Shown here in pieces: positions 44,134-53,021 of a stretch of 64,000 nucleotides of DNA. Location of the stretch: contig JAEXFI010000024.1 in assembly GCA_023400235.1 (NCBI GenBank), positions 170,236 through 234,235 of the forward strand. Reading direction: 5' to 3'. The notes under the pieces are model-generated. The model was not told the origin of the DNA and did no database searches. It worked only from the letters and a program-made list of their open reading frames with translations. A program made the translations under genes and the position numbers. The stretch is from Bacillota bacterium. GTDB lineage: Bacteria > Bacillota > Clostridia > Acetivibrionales > DSM-1351. The stretch's first letter is position 1. Every line of letters begins with the position of its first letter.

Positions 44134-44279
44134 ATCCTTCTCCCCGTAAAAATTCCCCTGAATAGATTTGATCTAATTCGAGATAGTTCTTAATATAAAT
44201 ACACTTTCAAACATTTGTTTTTGAAAACACATTGAATTAATATATTTATATAAGACTTTTATAAATTACTTTTAATAAG

Positions 44280-44307
44280 ATTATATCGTGTTTTTGTACA
44301 AAGTCAA
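44280..44307 (-). promoter_or_regulatory. promoter of the sugar ABC operon
   Basis: TTGACT (44302-44307) and TATAAT (44280-44285) on the minus strand are 16 bases apart, about 145 bases before the ATPase ATG. The leader downstream is AT-rich without a gene. Confidence 0.75.
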
Positions 44308-44353
44308 TATAAATTTTTAAAAAAAATCTAAGTTTTTAGTCATATTTTATAGG

Positions 44354-44378
44354 ATTTTATCATTTTTTATCATAAAAT
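44354..44378. promoter_or_regulatory. candidate operator upstream of the sugar ABC promoter
   Basis: ATTTTAT and ATAAAAT arms flank an 11-base centre. The sequence TATCAT occurs three times within 44358-44388. It lies about 45 bases upstream of the -35 box, a possible site for the neighbouring ROK regulator; assignment is inference. Confidence 0.4.
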
Positions 44379-44432
44379 GTTGTATCATCCCCTCAGCCTC
44401 AAGTATTTCAAGCCCCACTCCGATTTTCGCAA

Positions 44433-44477
44433 CAAAAAAAGTATATAACCCTAAATCAATGATTTTGGTTATATACT
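44433..44477 (-). terminator. terminator of the ROK regulator gene
   Basis: AGTATATAACC (44440-44450) pairs perfectly with GGTTATATACT (44467-44477); on the minus strand seven T follow. It separates the ROK gene from the sugar ABC operon. Confidence 0.85.
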
Positions 44478-44569
44478 CTTCATTTTTCAGTAAAAACATA
44501 CTTGTTTTTCATTAAAAATTAAAATTTTGTTCAGCTTGTGGTCTGTAATTCGCAATACTGCATTTATGG

Positions 44570-45697
44570 TCAAATATTTTTGATGAATTCCTCCACATGA
44601 AGCAGAGCAGCACCTACCGCCGTGGTTTCCAGCTTGTATTTGCAGACATGGAGGTAGGTTCCGTCAGCCTCAAAGGTATTGTAATTTGACACTCTTTGTC
44701 TGAGCTCCTTCAGATACTCGTCCATGTATGCCCCGGCATAACCTCCAAGAATCACCTTGCAGTCAAAAAGCATTCTCAGGTTATTGATTGCCACCACAAG
44801 ATGAGAAACATATGCTTCCCATATTCTTTGCTGATGCTCCTGTCCCAGCCTCAAAAGCCGGAAGAACTCAGCAATATTGCCATTGGTGCTGTCAGAGAGT
44901 ATCTTTGCAGAACAATAGGCGTCCACACAGCCTTTCTGCCCGCAGTAGCAGGTTCTCCCATTTGGTACTATGGTCATGTGTCCAAACTCTCCGCCTCTTT
45001 GGTTCTGACCGTTATATATGTTCTTCCCTATGATAATGGAACCACCCACCGAGTTATTCAGCGACAGGTATGCCACACTCTCTTCTGTCTTATCTCCCCA
45101 CATTTCGGCAAAGCCGGCTGCATTGGCATCATTGCTGAAGGCGCACCTGTAAGGTATAAATTCCTCAAAGGCTTCAATGCCGCCTCCCTCAAAATCAATA
45201 ACCTGCGCATAGCTTACAGAGCGGCTGTCATCTGACAATATGGCCGGCAGGGCAATACCCACACCCAATATGTTTTCAGAAGCTATGCCACATTCGGCCA
45301 CAAGCCCGCAAACCAGCTCCCCTACCCCCTTGAAGTAATCCTTTGAATTGGAAAAGGGAAACAAGGTCCTGGAATTCTTGATAACTTTCGCACTGAGATC
45401 GATTATTACAATACCCACATGGTTTCTTGTAATATCAAGACCCACCGCATATTTTGCAGTACTGTTGTAGGATATGGCCTTTGCCTTTCGCCCGCCGGTA
45501 GATTCAAACAGTCCGGTTTCAATAACCAGGCCGCGCTCATACAGCTCCTTTATATTTTGCGTGACGGTTGGCAGACTCATGCTCAAAGAGTACGCTATCT
45601 CCTGGATAGATATGGGATCTCTCATATACAAAAAATTGTATATGGCATTCCTGTTTATTTTTTTTACCTCGATACTATTTACTCTACCTGTAGTCAT
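44570..45697 (-). CDS. ROK family transcriptional regulator
   Basis: A 375-aa XylR/NagC-type repressor. The N-terminal winged HTH (ISIQEIAYSLSMSLPTVTQN) is followed by a ROK sugar-kinase fold: AVGLDITRNHVGIVIIDLS, NDANAAGFAEMWG, GGEFGHMTIVPNGRTCYCGQKGCVDAYCS with the conserved zinc-binding Cys set. It most likely represses the adjacent sugar ABC transporter and dehydrogenase, with the sugar as inducer. ATG 45697 follows GGGTGATT. Confidence 0.9.
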   Translation of the reverse strand: MTTGRVNSIEVKKINRNAIYNFLYMRDPISIQEIAYSLSMSLPTVTQNIKELYERGLVIETGLFESTGGRKAKAISYNSTAKYAVGLDITRNHVGIVIIDLSAKVIKNSRTLFPFSNSKDYFKGVGELVCGLVAECGIASENILGVGIALPAILSDDSRSVSYAQVIDFEGGGIEAFEEFIPYRCAFSNDANAAGFAEMWGDKTEESVAYLSLNNSVGGSIIIGKNIYNGQNQRGGEFGHMTIVPNGRTCYCGQKGCVDAYCSAKILSDSTNGNIAEFFRLLRLGQEHQQRIWEAYVSHLVVAINNLRMLFDCKVILGGYAGAYMDEYLKELRQRVSNYNTFEADGTYLHVCKYKLETTAVGAALLHVEEFIKNI

Positions 45698-45942
45698 AAT
45701 AATCACCCAGTTTTATAAATGTCTTTTAATAATGTACTTTTATAATAATATATTTTATTTTTTAAAGCAATCAAAAGAATAAACAAAAGAGAACTGAAAT
45801 TTTTATATTAATTTATACGATGCCTGTAAAAGACTTTAGATTTCAATAATTACAGCATATTGTTATATATTTAACTTAATTATAACACATATAAATATAG
45901 TTTTTAAAAGTATTTTATAAAAATATTGTATACATATCTCAA

Positions 45943-45964
45943 ATTGTATTTAAATAAATACAAT
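45943..45964. promoter_or_regulatory. perfect palindrome overlapping a promoter
   Basis: ATTGTATTTA-AA-TAAATACAAT is a perfect 10-bp inverted repeat. TATAAT begins six bases after it (45970-45975), and another half-site TAAATACAA occurs at 45989-45997. It lies in the spacer between the ROK gene and the membrane protein gene, so it may be an operator for either. The rest of this spacer is AT-rich and empty. Confidence 0.5.
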
Positions 45965-46040
45965 GATGGTATAATTATAGTATAAAACTAAATACAAATG
46001 TTTTGAGTATAAAAAGTTTGCTGCTGCGGAGGAAAATGCC

Positions 46041-46742
46041 ATGTGTATTTATAATCGCCTGTATGCATTGTTTTTTAGAATTTTGTTTTTAGCCGGCTGT
46101 GGAATTGGCTTATACCTCAATTCCGGGCTTCCCAGCGGAAAGCCCGCTCCCTACATGCTGATTTTTTATACTATTCAAAGCAACGTATTGTGCTTCCTCT
46201 TCTTTTCCTGCCTGCTGCTGAAGACCATTATGGACATCAGAAGCAAGGGCATAAAGGGTGTAACGGTGCTTCTTCCCCATTTCAAGGGTGCAGTCACACT
46301 GGCGGTGGCCGTTACCTTTTTAGTTTATCACTTCATTCTGGTACCCAGGTTTGTCAATGACTCAGGCCATACTTACATTCTGTTGAACTGGCAAAACATA
46401 CTGGTGCATTATTTCGTACCCATAGCAACTGTGACGGACTGGCTGTTGTTCGACAAAAAACTGAGTTTTCGTTGGTTTGACCCTATTTTCTGGCTGCTGC
46501 TGCCGTTAAATTATTTTCTGTTTGTCCTTATTCGTGCCAAGGTAGGCGGAATAATTGAGATTGTCAAAAGTCCCTACCCCTATTTCTTTATTGACGTTGA
46601 CCTTCTGGGGTGGATTGATGTGCTGAAAAATGCAGCCCTGCTGATCTTGTTCTTTTTACTGCTGGGATATTTTATATACTTGATAGATAAATTGGAATTT
46701 AGGAGGACAAGGCCGAAATTCGGCGCAATGCAAACAAAATGA
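46041..46742 (+). CDS. Pr6Pr family integral membrane protein
   Basis: A 233-aa polytopic protein with about six hydrophobic helices and the conserved pattern of the Pr6Pr/FAR-17a-like family: YTIQSNVLCFLFF near 48-60, HFILVPRF, and ILVHYFVPIATVTDWLLFD with His in the membrane core. GGAGGAAAA precedes the ATG. The biological role of the bacterial members is unknown. It is monocistronic, with a promoter-like region upstream containing a palindrome. Confidence 0.7.
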   Translation: MCIYNRLYALFFRILFLAGCGIGLYLNSGLPSGKPAPYMLIFYTIQSNVLCFLFFSCLLLKTIMDIRSKGIKGVTVLLPHFKGAVTLAVAVTFLVYHFILVPRFVNDSGHTYILLNWQNILVHYFVPIATVTDWLLFDKKLSFRWFDPIFWLLLPLNYFLFVLIRAKVGGIIEIVKSPYPYFFIDVDLLGWIDVLKNAALLILFFLLLGYFIYLIDKLEFRRTRPKFGAMQTK

Positions 46743-47048
46743 TGAATAAACGTATTTCTTGTAAATTTGGCGTAATACAAATGTCTTCATCCTGTGTTAT
46801 TATGAATAAGACATTTTAAAAAAGTTATTGTTACCGGGAATTGTCCTTTTAATTTTGATGCTTACATATAGATTTTTCTTATTGTTATATGTTCTAAAAA
46901 CTTTTTCTTTTCTTTCAGCATCAGTTTTGACCTGTAATGTTTTCAAATCCTTTTCCAATTCCCGATATGAATTTTTTTATTATGGGAAGTGGTTTTTTGC
47001 GTAAAAAAGCCCTTCAAAAATAAAAATACATAATTTATCGGAGAAAAT

Positions 47049-48740
47049 ATGAAGAAAGATAATCTCAAGAGTTTATACAGCAATATTTCACAAAAGATAA
47101 AAACGTATAAAAATAAATATCCTAAGAAGTTCAAATATTTTTTGATATCCGCCGCAGGTGTGGCAGCCATATCTCTGGCTGCAGCAGTCACAGTCTCCTC
47201 ACTTCATATGGCAGACCGACTTACTGCAAATACACCGTCCCAGGCTGGCGCCGGAATTACTGCATATGCGGCAGACTCTTCCAAGCCTGCTGGGGATCAA
47301 ACCCCCAAGGCCGCTGCTGATGGCCTTTCTGAAAGCACCACTGCCTTGTCGGGCTCTTCCTCCGGGAAAGTTTCCCGTGGTGAAAAAGCACTGCTTGATC
47401 CCTCAAAAGGAGATGTAATAAGCCTGGGAGTTAAAAATGCCATTGTCACCCTCATACAGCAGAAGCTGGTGGAGCTTGATTATCTGGAATCCGACGAGCC
47501 CACCGAGGAATACAACGAGGCAATCCAGGAGGCAGTCAAATTGTTTCAGCGCAAGCATGAGCTGGACATAACCGGCCAGGTGGATGCCAAGACCTATGCT
47601 CTGCTTTTGTCTGCAGACGCTAAGGCGTACACGGTTTATCTGGAAGCTGAAGGCACAGATGTGGAGCAGCTTCAAAACCGACTCTATGAATTGGGCTATC
47701 TGAATAAGGTAACCGGCTATTTCGGCACCGACACCGAGGACGCCGTCAAGGAGTTTCAGAAAAGAAACGGGCTCTCGGAAGACGGCAACGTGGGTAAGAA
47801 CACCCGTGAAAAGCTTTACTCCGCCGATGCAGTACCTCTTTCCTTCTACATTGGCGATGAAAACGATGAAATATTGAAATTCCAGCAAAGACTCTATGAA
47901 CTTGGCTATCTCACCTCAAAGCCCGACGGAAAATATGGCAATGACACGGTTATGGCAGTCAAGCATTTCCAGGATATAAACGGCTTAATTGCAGACGGGT
48001 ATATGGGACCTGCCACAAGGGACCTGCTCATGTCGGGAAATGCACAGGAATACTGCCTGAAAACCGGTGACAGGGGAGACGATGTTGAAAATATTCAGAC
48101 CTATCTTAAAAAGCTGAAATATCTTAAAAGCGTCACAGGCTATTTTGGTTCCGACACACATGATGCGGTAATCAACTTTCAAAAGCGCAACGGCCTCACT
48201 GCCGACGGTAAAGTGGGCTCCCAGACCATTAAGAAGCTCCTGTCCGACAGCGCTAAAAGCTGGAATGGAAGCGCCATGGGCGGAGGCTCTGACAGCGGCT
48301 CGGGAGGCAGTAGTTCAGGAAGCGGCAATTCCGGCGGAGGCAGCTCCGGGGACAGTGACAGCGGCATTTCTTCAGGCTCCATTGTTAACCGGATAATTTC
48401 AATAGCGAAGTCCAAGCTTGGTTCCAGATATGTTTACGGAGCAAAGGGTCCAAATACCTTTGACTGCTCAGGTTTTGTATACTGGGTTCTGAATCAGGCA
48501 GGTATAAAGCAGAGCTATATGACCTCCTACTCCTGGCAGAATACCTCCAGGTACCAAAGCATATCAAGTATGAAGGATATCAGAAAGGGAGATATTATTT
48601 CATACAGAGGGCATGTTGGAATTGCCCTGGGCAACGGACAGATGATAGATGCTTCCTCCAGCCAGGGTAAGGTAAGAATTACTTCAATAAATTCCTCCTA
48701 CTGGATAAATCATTTTGAAGGTGCATACAGAATATTCTAG
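47049..48740 (+). CDS. secreted peptidoglycan-binding NlpC/P60 endopeptidase
   Basis: A 563-aa exported wall hydrolase. A hydrophobic segment (about 33-52) acts as signal or anchor. A low-complexity spacer is followed by four PG_binding_1 repeats (about 125-187, 195-257, 270-330, 340-395), each with FQKRNGL(T/S)xDG-like cores. A Gly/Ser linker (about 408-440) leads to the C-terminal NlpC/P60 domain with catalytic Cys473 in FDCSGFVYWV and His522 in RGHVGIALG. It cleaves stem peptides (gamma-D-Glu-diamino acid type). CGGAGAAAAT precedes the ATG. The spacer 46743-47048 holds no other gene. Confidence 0.9.
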   Translation: MKKDNLKSLYSNISQKIKTYKNKYPKKFKYFLISAAGVAAISLAAAVTVSSLHMADRLTANTPSQAGAGITAYAADSSKPAGDQTPKAAADGLSESTTALSGSSSGKVSRGEKALLDPSKGDVISLGVKNAIVTLIQQKLVELDYLESDEPTEEYNEAIQEAVKLFQRKHELDITGQVDAKTYALLLSADAKAYTVYLEAEGTDVEQLQNRLYELGYLNKVTGYFGTDTEDAVKEFQKRNGLSEDGNVGKNTREKLYSADAVPLSFYIGDENDEILKFQQRLYELGYLTSKPDGKYGNDTVMAVKHFQDINGLIADGYMGPATRDLLMSGNAQEYCLKTGDRGDDVENIQTYLKKLKYLKSVTGYFGSDTHDAVINFQKRNGLTADGKVGSQTIKKLLSDSAKSWNGSAMGGGSDSGSGGSSSGSGNSGGGSSGDSDSGISSGSIVNRIISIAKSKLGSRYVYGAKGPNTFDCSGFVYWVLNQAGIKQSYMTSYSWQNTSRYQSISSMKDIRKGDIISYRGHVGIALGNGQMIDASSSQGKVRITSINSSYWINHFEGAYRIF

Positions 48741-48831
48741 AATATTATATGAGATATGCGACATCGTCACAATAATTCAGGGTATATATAGGCCATGTAC
48801 AGAACATATAAGGCATATACTTATCCCTAAT

Positions 48832-48873
48832 AAAAAGGACCAGATACTATTTACGTAGTATCCGGCCCTTTTT
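48832..48873 (+). terminator. terminator of the NlpC/P60 gene
   Basis: AAAAAGGACCAGATACTA pairs with TAGTATCCGGCCCTTTTT (two mismatches) around TTTACG. Its T tract is on the plus strand, downstream of the hydrolase gene. Confidence 0.85.
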
Positions 48874-48946
48874 ATTTATGCTGCTTTCAAGCCCTAATAT
48901 TTTCATTATCAGCTGCCCTGTCAAAATTCGTATGCACCGCCCTGTG

Positions 48947-49732
48947 CTAAGAAAACAACAATGCTACAATTCTACCGAGGGATCCTGCAAGCTTTACCTT
49001 GAGCATAGAGGCCTGGTTTTCCGAATAATAGCTGCAGGAGCTATCCAGCCAGCCTTTTTCCTTCCAGTAAAGGTAATCATATGAACCGGTATCGTCTTTC
49101 TTTTGCCAGTACCTCTGTTGAACTCTGAAGGCAACCAGTGAATAAACAGTGGGATGGGCTTTCTCTCTGCCCAGTGCAGAAAGTAATTTACCTGCCAGTT
49201 TTCGTATTCTTTTATAATTGCCGCATTTTATGGATTCCTTATTGGAATGGGCACCTGTTCTGAATTTTCCCTGCCCGCAAAGGACCCCTCCCCATGCGCT
49301 ATAAGCTGTAGCTATGGTTTTAAGGGCATGGCCTGTGGAATATGCACCTGAGGTAGTAACAGCAATGGCCGGCTTTCCCATTAGTGAGGGGCGATGGTTA
49401 TTGTAGGCCATACGGTCAATCCAGTTTTTCATTATACCATTAATATCTTCCACATAAACAGGGCTTGCCAGAATAACTCCGTCGGCACTGTCCAGGCTTG
49501 CTTTTATAGCAGGTACTCCGTCCTTATTGGGGCAACTTCCTTCACCTTTATCAAAGCATGCCCGGCACCCCCGACAAGACCAAATATCCTCGTAAGCCAG
49601 ATATATGGTTTCAAACTCGGGCGGATTATTTTTTATGCCAGCCATTTTTATATATTCTTCCATTATGCATTCCACAGTTCGTTGAGTGTTGCCATCCTTT
49701 CGGAAGCTGCTGTTAAGAACTAATATTTTCAT
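48947..49732 (-). CDS. iron-sulfur flavoprotein-like NAD(P)H-dependent reductase
   Basis: A 261-aa flavodoxin-fold protein of the NADPH-dependent FMN reductase family: MKILVLNSSFRKDGNTQRTV (FMN phosphate loop) and ILASPVYVEDINGIMKNWIDR. A Cys cluster in CRGCRACFDKGEGSC (CxxCxxCx7C) resembles the compact 4Fe-4S motif of Isf-type flavoproteins. The C-terminal 90 residues are less conserved and rich in Tyr/Trp. The start codon overlaps the end of the upstream peptidase gene by 20 bases. Likely involved in reducing oxygen species or quinones; the substrate is unknown. Confidence 0.78.
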   Translation of the reverse strand: MKILVLNSSFRKDGNTQRTVECIMEEYIKMAGIKNNPPEFETIYLAYEDIWSCRGCRACFDKGEGSCPNKDGVPAIKASLDSADGVILASPVYVEDINGIMKNWIDRMAYNNHRPSLMGKPAIAVTTSGAYSTGHALKTIATAYSAWGGVLCGQGKFRTGAHSNKESIKCGNYKRIRKLAGKLLSALGREKAHPTVYSLVAFRVQQRYWQKKDDTGSYDYLYWKEKGWLDSSCSYYSENQASMLKVKLAGSLGRIVALLFS

Positions 49733-50249
49733 TATCAGCGGCCCCTCTCTGCTCTACGACAAGTACATGCCCGTTGTCGGTAAACCTTCCGCCTTTATTT
49801 TTCAAGGCTTCTGCTACGTATATAAAATCTCCCGCCATACCTCCAATGAAAAGGCTTAATATGGCTGAATAAACAAGTTTCAAACCGATTGGAGCTCCTG
49901 TGAGCAGAACAAGGGCGGTTACTGGAATATAGACATACAGCGGTGCCAGAGAAAGGGCAAGCACCTGCTTATAGGTCTGAGTGCCGTAAACTCTGCATTC
50001 TGAGATCTTCATCCCAAACTTCATTTCACATTTGAAACCTTGAAGGCGGCCAACCGCATAATGGGCTGCTTCGTGCAGATACCTGTTTAAAAAAACCGCT
50101 GCCAGTGCACCTGTCACATAGATAAAAAGATACAGCTTCTCCTTTTCCAGCAGCAGCGCCAGCACCAGCAGCACCGCCAGTCCCAGCACTGCAAGTATTT
50201 GAAGGACTGCTGTCAGCCTGTATTTCGTTACATCTATCTCCTTTGTCAT
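49713..50249 (-). CDS. putative zincin-type membrane peptidase (DUF3267-like)
   Basis: A 178-aa membrane protein with four hydrophobic helices. The metal motif HEAAHYAVGRLQG (HExxH-like, residues about 62-66) follows helix 2, as in the DUF3267 putative zincin group. No known substrate. It overlaps the flavoprotein gene by 20 bases and lies 40 bases after the transglycosylase gene, all on the minus strand, suggesting one transcript. Confidence 0.65.
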   Translation of the reverse strand: MTKEIDVTKYRLTAVLQILAVLGLAVLLVLALLLEKEKLYLFIYVTGALAAVFLNRYLHEAAHYAVGRLQGFKCEMKFGMKISECRVYGTQTYKQVLALSLAPLYVYIPVTALVLLTGAPIGLKLVYSAILSLFIGGMAGDFIYVAEALKNKGGRFTDNGHVLVVEQRGAADNENISS

Positions 50250-50288
50250 ACACTTCCCCCTGCTCCTATGAAAGGCCTTTCCAGTTAC

Positions 50289-51077
50289 TTATTTCTCAAA
50301 CCAGTCAGAAACCTTCTCCCACTTTTTATAATACACCTTGAGGAAGCTTGTGCTTATACCGTACTTATCGTAGCCTCCTGTGCCCCTTTGGTATATTGAC
50401 AGGGCCACATCACGTCTTTTCTTGCCCTCCAGGCCTTTTACCCGCTCATCTGCAAGTATCCAGCTGTACAGTGCCGTACCCCAGTTTATATTTATGGCAC
50501 CGTCAAGAGGTTTATTGGGTGTCTTCAAGGTAGCTGCCAGATTGGCGCAATTTCCCCTGCTGATTTGAAAGTACCCGTAATACTTGCCTGTGGAGCTTTT
50601 TTCAATAAAATTGCTTTCGGTGTATATGAGTGCAAGCATATCCACATAATTTATATTTCTTTTCCGGCAGTATTCCCACAAAAGCTTTTGATGCTCCTTT
50701 TTCATGGGGTTCTGCTTTCTGAACCACAGCTCCTCTGTGCTTTCCTGCGGCTTTTTATCTTTTGTCTCAATGCCTGATGGGGTTGTTTTCTTTATAGCGC
50801 CGCCGGTTGTAGCATCAATGGCAGAATTGGTGGTTTTAAGGTCAATGGCAGCGCAGGTGGTAATCAGAAGGGAATCCTCTTTATCATTGTCTTTGTCTTT
50901 GTCTTCGTCTTTGTCTTCATCCTCTTCAGAATTATCAGGGCGGTCTGAGACGTCAGAGTTGTGTGTTATGTCCGTATCAGGCTCTTTATCAAGTGCACAA
51001 GCGGGAATAGGTGAAACCCAAGCCAACACTAGACAAAGGGTAATTACATATACTAAAATTCTTTTTTTCTGCTCCAA
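50289..51077 (-). CDS. SLT-like lytic transglycosylase, secreted
   Basis: A 262-aa exported protein. The signal peptide runs through LVYVITLCLVLAWVSPIPAC. A highly acidic repeat region of alternating Asp/Lys/Glu (about 45-70) and a Thr-rich spacer follow. The C-terminal domain has SLT features: DMLALIYTESNFIEKSS with the catalytic Glu, YYGYFQISRGN, and the sugar-binding helix region GTALYSWILAD. I choose TTG 51077 because GGAGG lies eight bases before it; the frame can start five codons earlier at another TTG. Confidence 0.8.
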   Translation of the reverse strand: MEQKKRILVYVITLCLVLAWVSPIPACALDKEPDTDITHNSDVSDRPDNSEEDEDKDEDKDKDNDKEDSLLITTCAAIDLKTTNSAIDATTGGAIKKTTPSGIETKDKKPQESTEELWFRKQNPMKKEHQKLLWEYCRKRNINYVDMLALIYTESNFIEKSSTGKYYGYFQISRGNCANLAATLKTPNKPLDGAININWGTALYSWILADERVKGLEGKKRRDVALSIYQRGTGGYDKYGISTSFLKVYYKKWEKVSDWFEK

Positions 51078-51330
51078 TTTAACTTCCTCCAAACGGAATA
51101 TTATGGTACAGCATGAATATTATATCAACTTTTTGGTCTTTTTTAAAGATGTATGTAAAAGATGCGCAGCATCATCCGATGTTTATATAATATTTGGTAT
51201 TATTTTACAATCATTATATTTATTGCTAAACTGTAGTTGTCAGGCTGTTATGGGGCCAGGCAGCTAATGGGAAACCGGGGCAGCTTGAATAATGTTTGGG
51301 GTTGAGGCTGAAGCCCTTTCAAATAAATAA
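51078..51330. other. spacer between transglycosylase and dockerin gene
   Basis: About 250 bases without a recognisable gene. The start is AT-rich; the end, near 51240-51300, is more GC-rich. No promoter or ribosome-binding site leads into the dockerin frame, consistent with loss of the 5' part of that gene. Confidence 0.4.
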
Positions 51331-51435
51331 CTTTTTCACATTCAAAGTCTGCTTAAAAGCATAGAGAACGGAGTTCTATACTCCTCAACGTATTTCGGAG
51401 ATATAAACAGTGACCAGGATATCAATTCTATTGAT

Positions 51436-52197
51436 ATGGCACTGTTGAAGGCATATCTTTCAGGAAATCAGGAAGCTGCCGGCTCAGTGGATGTAAGACG
51501 CTCCGACCTGAACGGGGACGGAAGTATCGATGCCTTGGACCTGGCCTTGCTGAGGCAGATGCTTGTGGGCAGGCTTATGAGATTCCCGGTTATGGACACT
51601 TTTATAAGCACTCGGGATGAAAGCATGCTGGATGCTGATTTGAACAAGACCTTTAAAATATCTCTGAATGAGAATTCAACTACAGGCTATCAATGGACTT
51701 ATACTGTTTCTGATATAGCCGCAGTTAATCTTAAATCTGTAGAAAGCTTTACTAGCTATGCCCCCGGTGTGGCCGGAGCATCCTCACAGAAAATCTGGAC
51801 CTTTGAGGCACTGCTGCCCGGGAGTTACACCCTTACCTTTGAAAACAGGCGCTCGTGGGATACAACTGCTCCTCCGATTCAAACGGTAAAGGTTTATGTT
51901 TTCCTGAGTACTGTGGATGGGTGCGTAATAAATGTGAAGGCCCATGAGCCCTTTAAAATCTCTCTGGAGGAAGGCGGTTTTGCTGGTTACGACTGGTCGT
52001 ATACCCCCTCTGAAGAAAAGGCGCTGCTGCTCATGTCAACGGAGAGCATTTATAAGGCAAAGCCCAATGTATTTGATGCCTTTTCACAGACAACCTGGAC
52101 TTTTAATCCCATAAAGCCCGGAAAATATACTCTGCTGTTCAAACGCAGGCCTATTGAGACCACTGTGCTCTGCGAGATTAATGTAGCGGAGCAGTAG
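51436..52197 (+). CDS. cellulosomal dockerin-linked chagasin-like protease inhibitor, probably 5'-truncated
   Basis: The frame is open from 51331 without ATG, GTG or TTG until 51436. In that frame, 51391 onward encodes a full type I dockerin: YFGDINSDQDINSIDMALLK then DLNGDGSIDALDLALLRQML, two calcium-loop repeats. After it come two chagasin (I42)-like domains with NENSTTGYQWTYT and GGFAGYDWSYTPSEE, each ending in a WTFE/WTFN strand. Such cyspin-like proteins inhibit cysteine proteases within cellulosomes. Starting at 51436 would break the dockerin, so the gene has probably lost its signal peptide. Its 3' end lies in the 149-bp direct repeat. Confidence 0.75.
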   Translation: MALLKAYLSGNQEAAGSVDVRRSDLNGDGSIDALDLALLRQMLVGRLMRFPVMDTFISTRDESMLDADLNKTFKISLNENSTTGYQWTYTVSDIAAVNLKSVESFTSYAPGVAGASSQKIWTFEALLPGSYTLTFENRRSWDTTAPPIQTVKVYVFLSTVDGCVINVKAHEPFKISLEEGGFAGYDWSYTPSEEKALLLMSTESIYKAKPNVFDAFSQTTWTFNPIKPGKYTLLFKRRPIETTVLCEINVAEQ

Positions 52198-52261
52198 GAC
52201 TATGCTGCGTCAATAATTAATAAACCGTCCAAGGTTGGGCCACTGTTTCTAATACATTAAA
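52113..52261. repeat. 149-bp direct repeat, left copy
   Basis: Matches 63699-63847 at 146 of 149 positions with constant offset 11586. It contains the last 28 codons of the protease inhibitor gene and, on the other strand, the last 14-15 codons of the HAD phosphatase gene. Both genes read intact through this copy. Confidence 0.97.
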
Positions 52262-52930
52262 TACACCCTTTAAATCCTTGCAGTAATACTTATAGTTGTT
52301 TGTGTTCTTAGCTCTTACCAGAACAGCATTTATACCCGCATTTTTTGCACCAAGGATATCTGCCTGGTAGCTGTCTCCAATCATCGTAACTTCGCTTATA
52401 TCACTGAACATGCTTAGCACTTTTCTATACAGCTGTATATTAGGTTTTTCAAAGCCCAGATCCGCAGATGAAAATACTCGCCGGAAGTATCCTCCCAAGC
52501 CCAAAGCATTTACCAATTGTGCCAGCTCGGGAACGTGATTTGATACTATAACATTGCTGTACCCCCTGCTTTCAGCTATTTCCAGGCAGGGGACAGTATC
52601 GTCGTATACATGCCATTTTGTGATATCCAGATATTTTTGCTTTATCTGACTTGCCAGTCTGTCTGACACTTCTGCCTCCACCCCAGTTGCTCTGATTATT
52701 TGTGAAAAATGCAAGGTCATGTGCTCCCACCAGGAAACACCCTTGAAAAACTCAGAATGTGCCTGTTCAGGTGAATGCCAGGGAAACCCATGCTTCAAAT
52801 GCTGCCTTATTTCTTCAAGTGATACCTCTATACAGTCTACTTCATGGATAAGCTCATATATTACCTGTCCCCACATACCAGCTCTGTATGCTAATGTATT
52901 GTCAAAATCCCAAAATATGTACCTTCCCAT
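52217..52930 (-). CDS. HAD family hydrolase
   Basis: A 237-aa haloacid dehalogenase-type phosphatase. Motif I is FWDFDNTLAYRAG (Asp8 nucleophile, Asp10), motif II is NVIVSNH, and motif III/IV is GFEKPNIQLY with MIGDSYQADILGAKNAG. A helical cap occupies about 20-110. The substrate is unknown; this subgroup often acts on phosphoglycolate or nucleotides. ATG 52930 is preferred; the frame runs up to 53224 through the next gene without homology. It converges with the protease inhibitor gene and its end lies in the repeat. Confidence 0.85.
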   Translation of the reverse strand: MGRYIFWDFDNTLAYRAGMWGQVIYELIHEVDCIEVSLEEIRQHLKHGFPWHSPEQAHSEFFKGVSWWEHMTLHFSQIIRATGVEAEVSDRLASQIKQKYLDITKWHVYDDTVPCLEIAESRGYSNVIVSNHVPELAQLVNALGLGGYFRRVFSSADLGFEKPNIQLYRKVLSMFSDISEVTMIGDSYQADILGAKNAGINAVLVRAKNTNNYKYYCKDLKGVFNVLETVAQPWTVY

Positions 52931-52958
52931 ACCTCTCCATTTCCTAAAAACTGCTTTT

Positions 52959-53002
52959 GTTTGAATGTTTGAGTATTTAAATGTTTGAGTATTTGAGTAT
53001 AA
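52959..53002. repeat. short 16-bp tandem repeat
   Basis: ATGTTTGAGTATTTAA and ATGTTTGAGTATTTGA occur in tandem (52965-52996), followed by a further partial copy GAGTAT and preceded by TTGA. They lie between the HAD gene and the zinc-site protein gene. Confidence 0.75.
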
Positions 53003-53021
53003 GTGAGTGATTTGAGTTTTA

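Noticed and set aside
50870..50940. CRISPR-like or tandem DNA repeat in the transglycosylase gene
   Set aside because: It is a short in-frame run of Asp/Lys/Glu codons (GAC, AAA, GAT) encoding an acidic linker, with no spacers.
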